Both the position numbers and the translations under genes were made by a program. Of a stretch of DNA of 64,000 bases, positions 45,746 through 54,631 are shown one piece after another. How positions within the stretch are numbered: position 1 is the first letter of the stretch; the number at the start of each line of letters is the position of its first letter. This stretch comes from Terripilifer ovatus (GTDB taxonomy: Bacteria > Pseudomonadota > Alphaproteobacteria > Rhizobiales > Beijerinckiaceae). A model generated the notes under the pieces. It worked only from the letters and a program-made list of their open reading frames with translations. It was not told the DNA's origin and ran no database searches. Location: assembly GCA_029222685.1 (NCBI GenBank), contig JARHVB010000010.1, positions 248,001-312,000 of the forward strand, given 5' to 3'.

Positions 45746-47089
45746 ATGCGAGTGTGGATCAAAGCGCCGCTGGCCATCCTGGCGAAAGAGGCGGGCGGTG
45801 GATTAGTGATCGAGGGTGGCCGTATTGTCGAGCTTCTGCCGGCCGGCGCGACGCCGGCCGTAGCGGTCGACGAAACGTTCGATGCTTCGCAACATGTGGT
45901 TCTGCCCGGGCTGGTCAATGCCCATCACCATATGTTTCAGACGCTGACGCGGGCGCACCCGAAGGCGATCAACAAGGAGCTGTTTCCCTGGCTGCAGGCG
46001 CTGTTTCCCATCTGGTCGCGCCATGTGAATCCGGACAACCTGCGCCTGGCAACGCGGCTTGCCCTGACCGAACTGCTGATGTCCGGCTGCACCACCGTCT
46101 CGGACCATCAATATCTCTATCCGCCCGGCCTCGACGCTGCGATGGACATCCAGGCCGAGGAGGCGGCGCGGCTCGGCATGCGCATGACCCTGACGCGCGG
46201 ATCCCTCAACCTGACCGAGGCTGAGGAAGGCAATGCCCCACGCGAAGCCGTACAGGATATCGACACGATCCTGGCCGATTGCGAGCGGGTGCTGTCGCGC
46301 TATCACGACAAGAGCGAAGGCGCGATGTTGCGCGTAGCGCTGGCCCCCTGCGCGCCATTCAACGTGTCCAAGCGCCTGATGATCGAGACGGCGCAAATGG
46401 CCGAAAAATACGATTGCCGTTTGCATACGCATCTCGCCGAAACATTGGACGAGGTTGACTATTGCATGGAGAAGTTCTCCTGCCGGCCGGTCGACTATCT
46501 CGAAGAGGTCGGCTGGATGAACAGCCGGGTCTGGCTCGCCCACGGCATTCATTTCAACGACGACGAGATCAAGCGGCTCGGCCATGCCTGCGTCGGGGTC
46601 TGCCATTGCCCGACGTCGAACATGGTGCTGGCTTCGGGCAAGTGCAGGACGCTCGAACTCGAGGCCGCGGGCTCACCCATCGGTCTCGGCGTCGATGGCT
46701 CCGCCTCGAACGACAATTCGAACCTGATGGAAAGCGTCCGTCATGCGCTGATGATCAACCGGCTGCGCTACAAGGCCTCCGAAATCACTCATTTCGATGC
46801 ATTGCGCTGGGCGAGCGAAGGCTCCGCCCGCCTGCTGGGACGCGACGATGTCGGCACATTGGCGGTCGGCAAGCAGGCCGATCTCGCGCTCTACCGGCTC
46901 GATGAACTGCGCTTCTCAGGCGCTGGCGATCCGCTGGCGGCGCTGGTCCTCTGCGGCGCCCATGCGGCCGACCGCGTCATGATCAAAGGCGAGTGGCGCG
47001 TCGTCGATGCCATGCCCATCGGCATAGACGTCGGCAAACTGCGCCGTGAACACGGCGCAGCGGCCAGGGCGTTCGTCGAAGCGCTCTAA
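45746..47089 (+). CDS. 8-oxoguanine deaminase (amidohydrolase superfamily)
   Basis: A 447-residue metal-dependent deaminase of the cytosine/guanine deaminase branch, likely converting 8-oxoguanine to urate. Metal and substrate ligands are visible: HxH in GLVNAHHHMFQTL, His in HTHLAETLDEVDY, His in WLAHGIHFND and Asp in GLGVDGSASNDNSN. The segment CHCPTSNMVLASG is characteristic of the 8-oxoguanine/hydroxyatrazine group. The start at 45746 (MRVWIKAP) has GAGAGG upstream. Its neighbours (guanine deaminase, xanthine dehydrogenase, BMP importer) support a purine substrate rather than a triazine. Confidence 0.9.
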   Translation: MRVWIKAPLAILAKEAGGGLVIEGGRIVELLPAGATPAVAVDETFDASQHVVLPGLVNAHHHMFQTLTRAHPKAINKELFPWLQALFPIWSRHVNPDNLRLATRLALTELLMSGCTTVSDHQYLYPPGLDAAMDIQAEEAARLGMRMTLTRGSLNLTEAEEGNAPREAVQDIDTILADCERVLSRYHDKSEGAMLRVALAPCAPFNVSKRLMIETAQMAEKYDCRLHTHLAETLDEVDYCMEKFSCRPVDYLEEVGWMNSRVWLAHGIHFNDDEIKRLGHACVGVCHCPTSNMVLASGKCRTLELEAAGSPIGLGVDGSASNDNSNLMESVRHALMINRLRYKASEITHFDALRWASEGSARLLGRDDVGTLAVGKQADLALYRLDELRFSGAGDPLAALVLCGAHAADRVMIKGEWRVVDAMPIGIDVGKLRREHGAAARAFVEAL

Positions 47090-47130
47090 GCCTTCTCCCG
47101 CAGGGCGGGAAAAGGGCAAACTCCAAGATC

Positions 47131-48084
47131 CTACAACGCGTGCCAGGATAGGCCGAACACGATCTGGTTTTCGATCGAGCCGCCGTTGGCGGGGATGCGA
47201 TGGTCGTTGCCGAACTTGTTGTACCAGTACTGCCAGCCGACGAAGGCATCGACGAAATTGGGCTTGCCCATGAACAACTGGCCGATATCGAGAACCAGGC
47301 GGTTCTGGGTCAGGAATTCCTGCTTCGTCTTGCAGCACGGCGAGCCGGGGACCATGCCGAAACCGTCAAGGCCTTTGGGCCAGACGAAATTGGCGAAGCC
47401 GCTGAACTTCAGCGGCAGACCGGTGAAGGTGAGGGGCTGCATATAGACGGCTTCAAGTTTCGGAACGCCCTTGAATGTGACGTCCGGCTGGCAGATTCCC
47501 GGGCCGATGCCGCAATGGTTCCATTCCTTGTAGTAATAGAGCCCGACGTTGAACACGCCGGGGACGTCGAAAGAGACCGTCGGTCCGATGACGACATCGC
47601 GCTTCTGCGGCGCGAAGGTCGTGTTCTTGGTATTGGCGTCGAAGCCGAAGCCGAGCGAAACATCCTTGATGATGCCGGGAACGGTAAATACCTTTGTGCC
47701 GCTGAGCGAATTCAGGCTCAGCGTACCACGGTAGAGGCCGTAGACTTCAAAGGCGCCGTCACCGGTGCCGATAGCGCTGCCGGCGGACGGGTCCTTGTTG
47801 GTCGATTTGAGAAAATCGATGTTCACGAAATTCGTGCCGTACTGCCAGACGTCGAAATGCGTGATGCTCACCACGCCCTTGGTGATCGGCACGCCGTTCG
47901 GGTTGGCGAGATTGAAGACGCCGGGCTCGCGCGCGTTTGTCTCGTACCACAGGCTGATCTGCGTATCGTTGACGAAGAAGAACGGTGGCGGCGCAGTCGA
48001 TTTGACCGCGGCAACATCGGCTGCAATGGCTGGCCCTATGCCCAGCGCAAGCGCGGCCCCCAACAAAAATGATTTCCCGGACAT
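47131..48084 (-). CDS. Outer-membrane beta-barrel protein, possibly Tsx-like nucleoside channel
   Basis: A 317-residue exported protein. The signal peptide ends at GPAIAAD. The mature chain has alternating short hydrophobic strands separated by Gly/Asn/Asp turns (FEVYGLYRGTLSLNS, VGLYYYKEWN, FVDAFVGWQYWYN) and ends in a hydrophobic strand (IVFGLSWHAL) typical of outer-membrane barrels. Segments such as VSITHFDVWQYG and KFSGFANFVWPKG recall Tsx/OmpK-type nucleoside channels, though the match is by eye. The purine genes on both sides support that reading. The start at 48084 is the one that gives a signal peptide. It lies 219 bases after xdhC on the same strand. Confidence 0.72.
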   Translation of the reverse strand: MSGKSFLLGAALALGIGPAIAADVAAVKSTAPPPFFFVNDTQISLWYETNAREPGVFNLANPNGVPITKGVVSITHFDVWQYGTNFVNIDFLKSTNKDPSAGSAIGTGDGAFEVYGLYRGTLSLNSLSGTKVFTVPGIIKDVSLGFGFDANTKNTTFAPQKRDVVIGPTVSFDVPGVFNVGLYYYKEWNHCGIGPGICQPDVTFKGVPKLEAVYMQPLTFTGLPLKFSGFANFVWPKGLDGFGMVPGSPCCKTKQEFLTQNRLVLDIGQLFMGKPNFVDAFVGWQYWYNKFGNDHRIPANGGSIENQIVFGLSWHAL

Positions 48085-48303
48085 CGTATACCCCCAGCAG
48101 ACACGATGCGGGAGAACGCACCATACGCCTCGCCCGCAATCGCTCTGTGAGTCATAGATTGAGTCCCGCAAATGGCCGTGGTTAAAAAAAGCCCACGACA
48201 CCAAGCATTTGCCGCCGACGAATGCAGCACGCCTTTTGTTTCGTCATCTTTCAAACAATCCTGGCGACCGTCACAAAAAAGCAACAAGCGCCGCTCGCGA
48301 GAT

Positions 48304-49242
48304 TTAACTGCGAGTGCGCCTATGCTCGCGTGCGATGAGAAGCTGCGCCGCGGTCGATGCCGCTATGATCGCGGGCAGCTTGCCTTCGATCGCGTCAATG
48401 CCGATCGGGCAGACGAGCTTGCCGATCATCTCCTGCGTCAGTCCGATGTCGCGCATGCGATGCTCGAAACGCGCTCGCTTGGTTTCCGATCCGATCAGGC
48501 CGACATAAGGGAAGCGCTGCGCCGCAATGGCTTTTGCGACGATTTCAAAGTCGAGCGCATGCGAATGCGTCATCACGAGAATGAATGCATCGTGTTCCGC
48601 CGCATCGATCTCCGCCGACGGATCGTCGCTGGCGATCGGCATGACGTTCTGCGGCATCGCTTTGGGAAACATGTCGGCGCGCGGATCGATCCATCGTATC
48701 GCGAAGGGAAGGGGCGCCAGCGCGAGAACAAGCGCGCGCCCGACATGGCCGGCGCCGAACAGCAGCACTGTCGTCGGCCTCTCGTCGAACGTCTCGATAT
48801 ATTCGTCGTCGGCGATGGCATTCGGATCTTCGCCGACCGGCGCGATCCGTCGTGCGATACGACCATCGGTTCCCGGCCGCGCCACGATATACTGGCGCGG
48901 TGTCGCCTTGGCGAGCGCACGCAACTCCTCGATGTGGCGTTGATCGAACGTCTCGATGCGCACCCAGACTCTGCCGCCGCAGCACTGGCCAAGATCTGGC
49001 CCCAATGCATGTGAGCGCTCGGCGAAGGCAAGCTGCGCCTTCTTCAACGCATCCTGGGCATGACGGATCGCTTCCCATTCCAGCGCACCGCCGCCGATCG
49101 TGCCGTTGAAACGCCCCGACGGCCGCACCACCATCCAGGCGCCGGTATCGCGCGGGCTTGATCCTGCGGTCCGCGGCAAGGTGACGAGCGCCGCGCTGCC
49201 TTCGCTGGCGATGGCGTCCAGCAAAGGTGCGAAGGGCGTCAT
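48304..49242 (-). CDS. xdhC: Xanthine dehydrogenase accessory protein XdhC
   Basis: A 312-residue chaperone that binds molybdenum cofactor and helps insert its sulphurated form into xanthine dehydrogenase. The N-terminal domain (TAGSSPRDTGAWMVV, GTIGGGALEWEA) and the C-terminal Rossmann domain (VLLFGAGHVGRALVLAL, then VGLIGSETKRARFEHR) are both present, as is CPIGIDAIEGKLPAII. The ATG overlaps the TGA of xdhB by 4 bases, showing translational coupling. It is the last gene of the xdhABC operon; the Tsx-like gene follows after 219 bases. Confidence 0.95.
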   Translation of the reverse strand: MTPFAPLLDAIASEGSAALVTLPRTAGSSPRDTGAWMVVRPSGRFNGTIGGGALEWEAIRHAQDALKKAQLAFAERSHALGPDLGQCCGGRVWVRIETFDQRHIEELRALAKATPRQYIVARPGTDGRIARRIAPVGEDPNAIADDEYIETFDERPTTVLLFGAGHVGRALVLALAPLPFAIRWIDPRADMFPKAMPQNVMPIASDDPSAEIDAAEHDAFILVMTHSHALDFEIVAKAIAAQRFPYVGLIGSETKRARFEHRMRDIGLTQEMIGKLVCPIGIDAIEGKLPAIIAASTAAQLLIAREHRRTRS

Positions 49243-51560
49243 GCGAGCTTCGAAAGCGCGTCCGCCGCCATCAGAATACGCTCGGGCGTGGCGGGCGCGT
49301 CGAGCGGCACCTGATGTCCCGGCGCAATCGAATGCAGCGCGTCGAGAATGGCCGAATAGACCGAGATGGCCAGCATCAGCGGCGGTTCGCCGACAGCCTT
49401 GGAGCGGTAGATCGTCGCCTCGCGGCTCGGCTCGTCCAGCAGGGCGACGCGGAAGTCTTCCGGCACGTCTGACGCGACGGGGATCTTATAGGTCGACGGT
49501 GCATGCGTGCGCAGCACGCCCTTGCCGTCGAACACCAGTTCTTCCGTCGTCAGCCAGCCCATGCCCTGTACGAAGCCGCCTTCGATCTGGCCCTTGTCGA
49601 GCGCCGGATTGATCGACCGGCCGACGTCGTGAAGGATGTCGACACGCGTCACCTTCATCTCGCCGGTGAGCGTGTCGATCGCTACCTCTGAACACGCTGC
49701 GCCATAGGCGAAATAGAGGAACGGCCGTCCCTTGCGCGCTTCGCGGTCCCACGCGATCTTCGGCGTCTTGTAATAGCCGGCATGGGAAAGCTGGATGCGG
49801 CCCTGGCGGCATTTCTTTGCCAGTTCCGGGAAAGGCACCGTGGTATTGCCAATATAGACGATGCCGTCGCGAAAGCTGATGCGATCGGCAGGCACGCCAT
49901 ATTCCTCAACGGCGAAAGCGATCATGCGCGCCTTGATCGTGCCGGCTGCAATCCGCGCCGCCATGCTATTCAGGTCGGAGCCGGAGCTTGCAGCCGTTGG
50001 CGACGCATTCGGCACTTTCGCCGTGTTGGTCGCGGTGATGCGCACCCAGTCGAGCGGAATGCCGAATTCCTCCGCCACCACCTGCGCCACCTTGGTGAAC
50101 AGGCCCTGGCCCATCTCCGTGCCGCCGTGATTGAGATGCACCGATCCATCCTGGTAGACGTGCACGAGCGCGCCGGCCTGGTTCATATGGATCAGGGTGA
50201 AGGATATGCCGAACTGGATCGGCGTCAGCGCCAGACCCTTCCTGATGATTGGCGATTGCGCATTGTGCCTGGCAATGGCGGCGCGGCGTGTCCGGTAGTC
50301 GCTGCTCGTCTCCAACCGGTTGATCAGGGTGGCGAGCACATCGGCGTCTTCAGTCTTCATGCCGTAAGGCGTCGTGTCGGCGCCTTCGCGATGCAGATTG
50401 GCCTTGCGCACGTCGAGCGGATCGAGACCCGTCTCATGGGCGATGGCGTCCATCACGCGCTCGATCGCCAGCATGCCTTGCGGGCCACCGAAGCCGCGGA
50501 ACGCCGTGGCGGAGACCGTATTGGTCCGCAGCCGCTTCGAGCGGATGGCGGATGTCGGCAGGTAGTAGCAGTTCGCCGCATGGAACATGGCGCGGTCGAC
50601 GACGCCGGGCGACAGATCGACCGAAAATCCGCAGCGGGCGTTCAGCGAAACGTCATAGGCCGACACATTGCCCTTCGCGTCGAAGCCCACCGCCCAGTCG
50701 GCGCGAAAATCGTGCCGCTTGCCCGTCATGTAGAAATCGTCGTCGCGGTCGAGCCGCAGTTTGCACGGCTGGCCGGTCTTGCGCGCACCGAGCGCGGCAA
50801 TGACGGCGGTCTGCGCAGCCTGCGTTTCCTTGCCGCCGAAGGCGCCGCCCATGCGCCGTGTCTCGACGGTGACGAAAGCGTCGGGACGGGCCAATACCCG
50901 CGCCACCACATGCTGCAATTCGGTCGGGTCCTGCGTCGAGGAATGCACCTGCATTTCGTCGGCTTCGCCCGGAACGGCAAGCGCCGCCTGGCCTTCGAGA
51001 TAGAAATGCTCCTGGCCGCCGATGCGCAGCATGCCTTCGAGCTTCTTGTCGGCAAGGTTCAGCGCCGCCTTGGCGTCGCCGTGGGCGAAATCATAGTCGG
51101 GCAGCACAAGGGCGTTCTCGGCGAGCGCATCCTCGATCGTCAGCAAAGGCTTGCCGGGCTCGATGTCGACATGCGCCAGTTTCGCAGCGCGTCGCGCCTC
51201 GTCGCGCGTGCGCGCCACGACCGCGAACAGCACCTGTCCGGCGAAGGAGACGTCCTTGTCGGCGAATACCGGGTCATCGCCCAGGCCATGCGAGACATCG
51301 TTGGCGCCGGGTATGTCGGCAGCCGTCAGCACGCAGACGACGCCGGGTGCCTCCAGCACCTTGCGGAGATCGAGACTGAGCAATTTGCCGCAGGCCAGCG
51401 TCGAAAGGCCGGGCGCGATATGCAAGGTGCCGGTCGGCTCGAGAATATCGTCGATATAGGGCGCCGCACCGCGCACGTGCAGGCGCGCGGAATCGTGCGG
51501 CGAGGATTTGCGGACGATCGAGAGCGTTTCTTCGGCGGGGAAAAGTTCATTCGGCGGCAT
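49239..51560 (-). CDS. xdhB: Xanthine dehydrogenase, molybdopterin-binding large subunit
   Basis: The catalytic subunit that hydroxylates hypoxanthine and xanthine to urate; 773 residues. The Moco-binding segments GGAFGGKETQ and TAFRGFGGPQGM are present, with the Glu base in KAVGEPPLML near the C-terminus. HLNHGGTEMGQGLFTKVAQ is another cofactor contact. The start at 51560 (MPPNELFPAEE) overlaps the xdhA stop by 14 bases and is preceded by AGGGATGG. It pairs with XdhA and needs XdhC, both encoded in this operon, so the enzyme set is complete. Confidence 0.95.
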   Translation of the reverse strand: MPPNELFPAEETLSIVRKSSPHDSARLHVRGAAPYIDDILEPTGTLHIAPGLSTLACGKLLSLDLRKVLEAPGVVCVLTAADIPGANDVSHGLGDDPVFADKDVSFAGQVLFAVVARTRDEARRAAKLAHVDIEPGKPLLTIEDALAENALVLPDYDFAHGDAKAALNLADKKLEGMLRIGGQEHFYLEGQAALAVPGEADEMQVHSSTQDPTELQHVVARVLARPDAFVTVETRRMGGAFGGKETQAAQTAVIAALGARKTGQPCKLRLDRDDDFYMTGKRHDFRADWAVGFDAKGNVSAYDVSLNARCGFSVDLSPGVVDRAMFHAANCYYLPTSAIRSKRLRTNTVSATAFRGFGGPQGMLAIERVMDAIAHETGLDPLDVRKANLHREGADTTPYGMKTEDADVLATLINRLETSSDYRTRRAAIARHNAQSPIIRKGLALTPIQFGISFTLIHMNQAGALVHVYQDGSVHLNHGGTEMGQGLFTKVAQVVAEEFGIPLDWVRITATNTAKVPNASPTAASSGSDLNSMAARIAAGTIKARMIAFAVEEYGVPADRISFRDGIVYIGNTTVPFPELAKKCRQGRIQLSHAGYYKTPKIAWDREARKGRPFLYFAYGAACSEVAIDTLTGEMKVTRVDILHDVGRSINPALDKGQIEGGFVQGMGWLTTEELVFDGKGVLRTHAPSTYKIPVASDVPEDFRVALLDEPSREATIYRSKAVGEPPLMLAISVYSAILDALHSIAPGHQVPLDAPATPERILMAADALSKLA

Positions 51561-53019
51561 TGGACCATCCCTGCATCTGCAGCCGCGTCTGCGACAGCTT
51601 GCCGCCACGCGCTTCCATCAGAGCCTTGCGCAGGAGGTTGCGGGCAACCAGCCGCCGATAGTCGGCGCTGGCGCGCATATCGTCGATCGGCGTGAAATCC
51701 TGGTCGAGTGTGTCGAGCGCGGCGGCCCAACTCGCCTCGTTGCTCAAATCCAGACCGGCGCAGACGATTTCCGTCTTGCGCGCGCGAGCCGGCACGCCGG
51801 CGACGCCGCCGAAGCCGATGCGCGCCGCGACGACGCGCTTGCCATCGAGGGTGAAGCGGAAGGCCGCCAGCACCGCCGAAATGTCTTCGTCGAAGCGCTT
51901 GCTGATCTTGAAGATGTGCAGGCTGTGTTCGGGCAGGGGACGCGGCACGATGATGCGACGCAGATATTCGCCCTGCTGCCGGTCCTGCTGCTTGTAGGCG
52001 ATGAAGAAATCCTCCAGCGCCAGTTGCCGGGTGCCGGCCCCGCGCCGCAGCTCGATGCTGGCGCCGAGCGCGATGAGGCAGGGCGCCAGATCGCCGATTG
52101 GCGAGGCATTGGCGATATTGCCACCGACGGTGCCCGAGGCGCGCACCTGCGCCGAGCCGAAGCGCCGCATCACCTCGCCGAGATCGGGATGCAGCCGGGC
52201 CAGCAGAGGTGCGGCGTCAGCAAGGCGCATGCCGGAGCCAAGCGACAGTTCCGTCGCGGATGTCGTGCTCTCGTCGAGGCCGCACACGCGTCCGAGCCAG
52301 ATGATCTTGCGTGGCTCGGCGAGTCCCTTGGTAACCGACAGCCCGAAATCGGTCGCGCCGCCGACGAGATTGGCCTCAGGGTGACGCAGATAAAGGTCGG
52401 CCAGCGCATCCTCGCTCGCGGGGGCGGCGAAGAAGCCCTGGTCGTCGCCGGCGAAGACATCGCCGCCGTCGTCGAGGCCGGTGATGGCGGCGACGCGCTC
52501 GGCGCTATTGGAATAATGGTCGAGGGTCGGCGTCGCGCAGACATCCAGCGCCGCGTCGAGGATCGGCCGATAGCCGGTGCAGCGGCAGAGATTGCCGGCC
52601 AGCGCATCGCAGACCGCGTTGCGGCTCACCGGCCGCTGGCCTTCGTGATAGAGCGTGAACAGGCTCATCACGATGCCCGGCGTGCAGAACCCGCACTGCG
52701 AGCCGTGGTGCGCCACCATCGCCTCCTGCATCGGGTGCAGGGAGCCACCATTAGCGAGATCTTCCACTGTGACGATTTCAGCGCCGTCGCACTGGCCGAG
52801 CAGCAGGATGCAGGCGTTCACCGGCAGAAACGCAGCCTTGCCGTTCTGCACCCGCGCCATGGCCACGGTGCAGGCGCCACAGTCGCCTTCGCCGCAACCC
52901 TCCTTCGTGCCGGTGGCGCGGGCCAGAAGCCGCAGCCAGTCCAGCAGGGTCGTATGGGGCGCGAAACCGGAGACTTCCACGGGCGCTCCGCGAAACATAA
53001 AACGGATCACGCTGCGCAT
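51547..53019 (-). CDS. xdhA: Xanthine dehydrogenase, iron-sulphur/FAD small subunit
   Basis: A 490-residue subunit carrying two [2Fe-2S] clusters and FAD. The plant-type cluster ligands are in GCGEGDCGACTV and INACILLLGQC-type NACILL, and the second cluster uses CGFCTPGIVM and LCRCTGYRPI. The FAD-binding part starts near residue 190 (AVLVGGATDFGLSV-like LVGGATDFGL, then GGNIANASPIGD). The C-terminal CO-dehydrogenase-flavoprotein-like domain follows. It is the first gene of xdhABC; a FAD monooxygenase gene lies 224 bases upstream on the same strand. Confidence 0.95.
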   Translation of the reverse strand: MRSVIRFMFRGAPVEVSGFAPHTTLLDWLRLLARATGTKEGCGEGDCGACTVAMARVQNGKAAFLPVNACILLLGQCDGAEIVTVEDLANGGSLHPMQEAMVAHHGSQCGFCTPGIVMSLFTLYHEGQRPVSRNAVCDALAGNLCRCTGYRPILDAALDVCATPTLDHYSNSAERVAAITGLDDGGDVFAGDDQGFFAAPASEDALADLYLRHPEANLVGGATDFGLSVTKGLAEPRKIIWLGRVCGLDESTTSATELSLGSGMRLADAAPLLARLHPDLGEVMRRFGSAQVRASGTVGGNIANASPIGDLAPCLIALGASIELRRGAGTRQLALEDFFIAYKQQDRQQGEYLRRIIVPRPLPEHSLHIFKISKRFDEDISAVLAAFRFTLDGKRVVAARIGFGGVAGVPARARKTEIVCAGLDLSNEASWAAALDTLDQDFTPIDDMRASADYRRLVARNLLRKALMEARGGKLSQTRLQMQGWSNAAE

Positions 53020-53243
53020 TCTGGTTTCCGTTGCGAAATGGTTCGCCGATTCATCATTTTCCGTCCTGTCCCGCTAATTTGTCACGAAAGCCGCTGCCGC
53101 GCCATCGCAGCCTGACCGGCCGCTGCGAAAGAGAAGCAAGCGTCATTCCAGATGGTTGCGGGCGCGCACGACTCTTTCTCCCGTCTCTTCAACGGGACAA
53201 GGTCGCTCGCAGCGCCAGGGTCGGACGAGGGCGATCAGTCTAC

Positions 53244-54440
53244 CTAAAGCGGCACAGACGTCGCGTCGTAGCGGAACAGCCAGTCGTAACGCTCGTTGAT
53301 CTTGTCTTCCTGCCATTCGCGGTTGACGTAGGCTTCGGCCTCGGCGGCGTTGGACAGGATATTGTTATGGAAGCGCTTGCCGTTGTCGGCCGAGCCGCGC
53401 ACGATCTTGGCCGTGCGGTCCAGGCGGGCGCGCTCGTAGCGCTGCAGGGCAAGCTCTACTGTGTCGAATTCCTCGAGCGCGCGGGCCAGGATATAACCGT
53501 CCTCGATCGCCATGCCGGCGCCTTGCGCCAGAAACGGCAGGGTCGGATGGCAGGCATCGCCGAGCAGGCTGATGCGGCCCTTCGACCATTGCTCCATCGG
53601 TTCGCGGCCGAACAGCGCCCATTTGAACGGCGTGTCGAGCTTGCGGATCACCGTCTGGATGTCCTCATGCCAGCCGGCGAAGTCGGCGGCGCACTCTTCT
53701 ACCGTTCCGCGCGACGTCCAGGATTCGATCTTCCAGTCGTCGCGCACGACGGCGCCGACGAAATTGAAAATTTCTCCGCGGCGCAGCAGGTAATGCACGA
53801 TATGGCCGCCGGGTCCGACCCAGTTGACGCCGACCGGGCGGCGCAGATGTTCGGGAAGGCTACGCGCGTCGACCAGCCCGCGCCAGGCGACGAAACCGGT
53901 GAAGACGGGCTTGCTTTCGCCGAACGTTGCCTGCCGGATCGCCGAATGCACGCCGTCGGCCCCGATAAGAGCCGCGCCCCTGGCGCTGGTTCCGTCGGCG
54001 AAATGCAGGGTCACGCCATTGGAGGTCTGCTCGCAGCCGACGCCCTTGTGGTTGAGATGGATGGCGTCCGGCTTCATGGCGCGCACGGCTTTGACGAGGA
54101 TCTCGTGCAGGTCGGCGCGATGGATCATGAAATAGGGGAAGCCGTAGCGGGCGACGGAGGTAGAGCCGAGGTCGAACAGCTTCCACGTCTCGCCGGTGTT
54201 CCACAGGCGCACTTCCTTGGCGGAAGCCTCCAGAAACACCTTGCGCAGCTCGTCTTCCAGCCCGAGCGCGAACAGGACCCGCGCCGAATTGGCCCCGACC
54301 TGAATTCCGGCGCCGATTTCACCAAGTTGCGGCGCCTGTTCGTACACCTCGACATCGATTCCGCGCTTCAGAAGCGCCAGAGCGGCGGTCAGGCCGCCAA
54401 TTCCGGCGCCGGAAATCAGGATGGGTGAGGCTGAGGTCAC
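53244..54440 (-). CDS. FAD-dependent aromatic monooxygenase (salicylate/3-hydroxybenzoate hydroxylase-like)
   Basis: A 398-residue single-component flavoprotein hydroxylase. The FAD motifs are GAGIGGLTAAL at residues 10-20, the DG motif IGADGVHSAIR, and the GD motif LLGDACHPTLPFLAQGAGM, whose PFLAQGA form is typical of the salicylate and 3-hydroxybenzoate hydroxylase group. The start follows a purine-rich AAGGAAT. It is divergent from an IclR regulator with an AT-rich operator-like region between. Placement upstream of xdhA also allows an HpxO-like urate hydroxylase role, but the GD motif favours an aromatic acid. Confidence 0.9.
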   Translation of the reverse strand: MTSASPILISGAGIGGLTAALALLKRGIDVEVYEQAPQLGEIGAGIQVGANSARVLFALGLEDELRKVFLEASAKEVRLWNTGETWKLFDLGSTSVARYGFPYFMIHRADLHEILVKAVRAMKPDAIHLNHKGVGCEQTSNGVTLHFADGTSARGAALIGADGVHSAIRQATFGESKPVFTGFVAWRGLVDARSLPEHLRRPVGVNWVGPGGHIVHYLLRRGEIFNFVGAVVRDDWKIESWTSRGTVEECAADFAGWHEDIQTVIRKLDTPFKWALFGREPMEQWSKGRISLLGDACHPTLPFLAQGAGMAIEDGYILARALEEFDTVELALQRYERARLDRTAKIVRGSADNGKRFHNNILSNAAEAEAYVNREWQEDKINERYDWLFRYDATSVPL

Positions 54441-54486
54441 GGTTCATATTCCTTGCGATCAGGTCTTTTGCCGGATTGCTAGCTTG

Positions 54487-54526
54487 AAATTATATAATGT
54501 CAAATAAAATTATATATTGCATAATT
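54487..54526. promoter_or_regulatory. AT-rich tandem operator-like region between monooxygenase and IclR genes
   Basis: Two 19-bp related elements start at 54487 (AAATTATATAATGTCAAAT) and 54507 (AAATTATATATTGCATAAT), exactly 20 bases apart, agreeing at 14-15 of 19 positions. The first contains the palindrome ATTATATAAT. The region is strikingly AT-rich in a high-GC genome. A third copy is at 56776-56794 upstream of the molybdenum hydroxylase gene, so these are probable IclR binding sites overlapping the divergent promoters. Confidence 0.65.
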
Positions 54527-54631
54527 ACGCGAGCCGGTGTTTAGGACTACGGAAGCCGGCGGCAGGCGGAGCTGGCGTGCTATGCCCTTTGACCCTGTTC
54601 CCGCCGCCCTCTAGGTTCCACGGCCAGCAGA

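Noticed and set aside
45746..47089. Hydroxyatrazine ethylaminohydrolase (AtzB-like)
   Set aside because: The sequence fits 8-oxoguanine deaminase as well or better, and the neighbours are purine genes.
53244..54440. Urate hydroxylase (HpxO) as the identity of the FAD monooxygenase near xdhA
   Set aside because: The GD motif with PFLAQGAGM is of the salicylate/3-hydroxybenzoate type and the gene shares its control region with an IclR regulator; kept only as an alternative.
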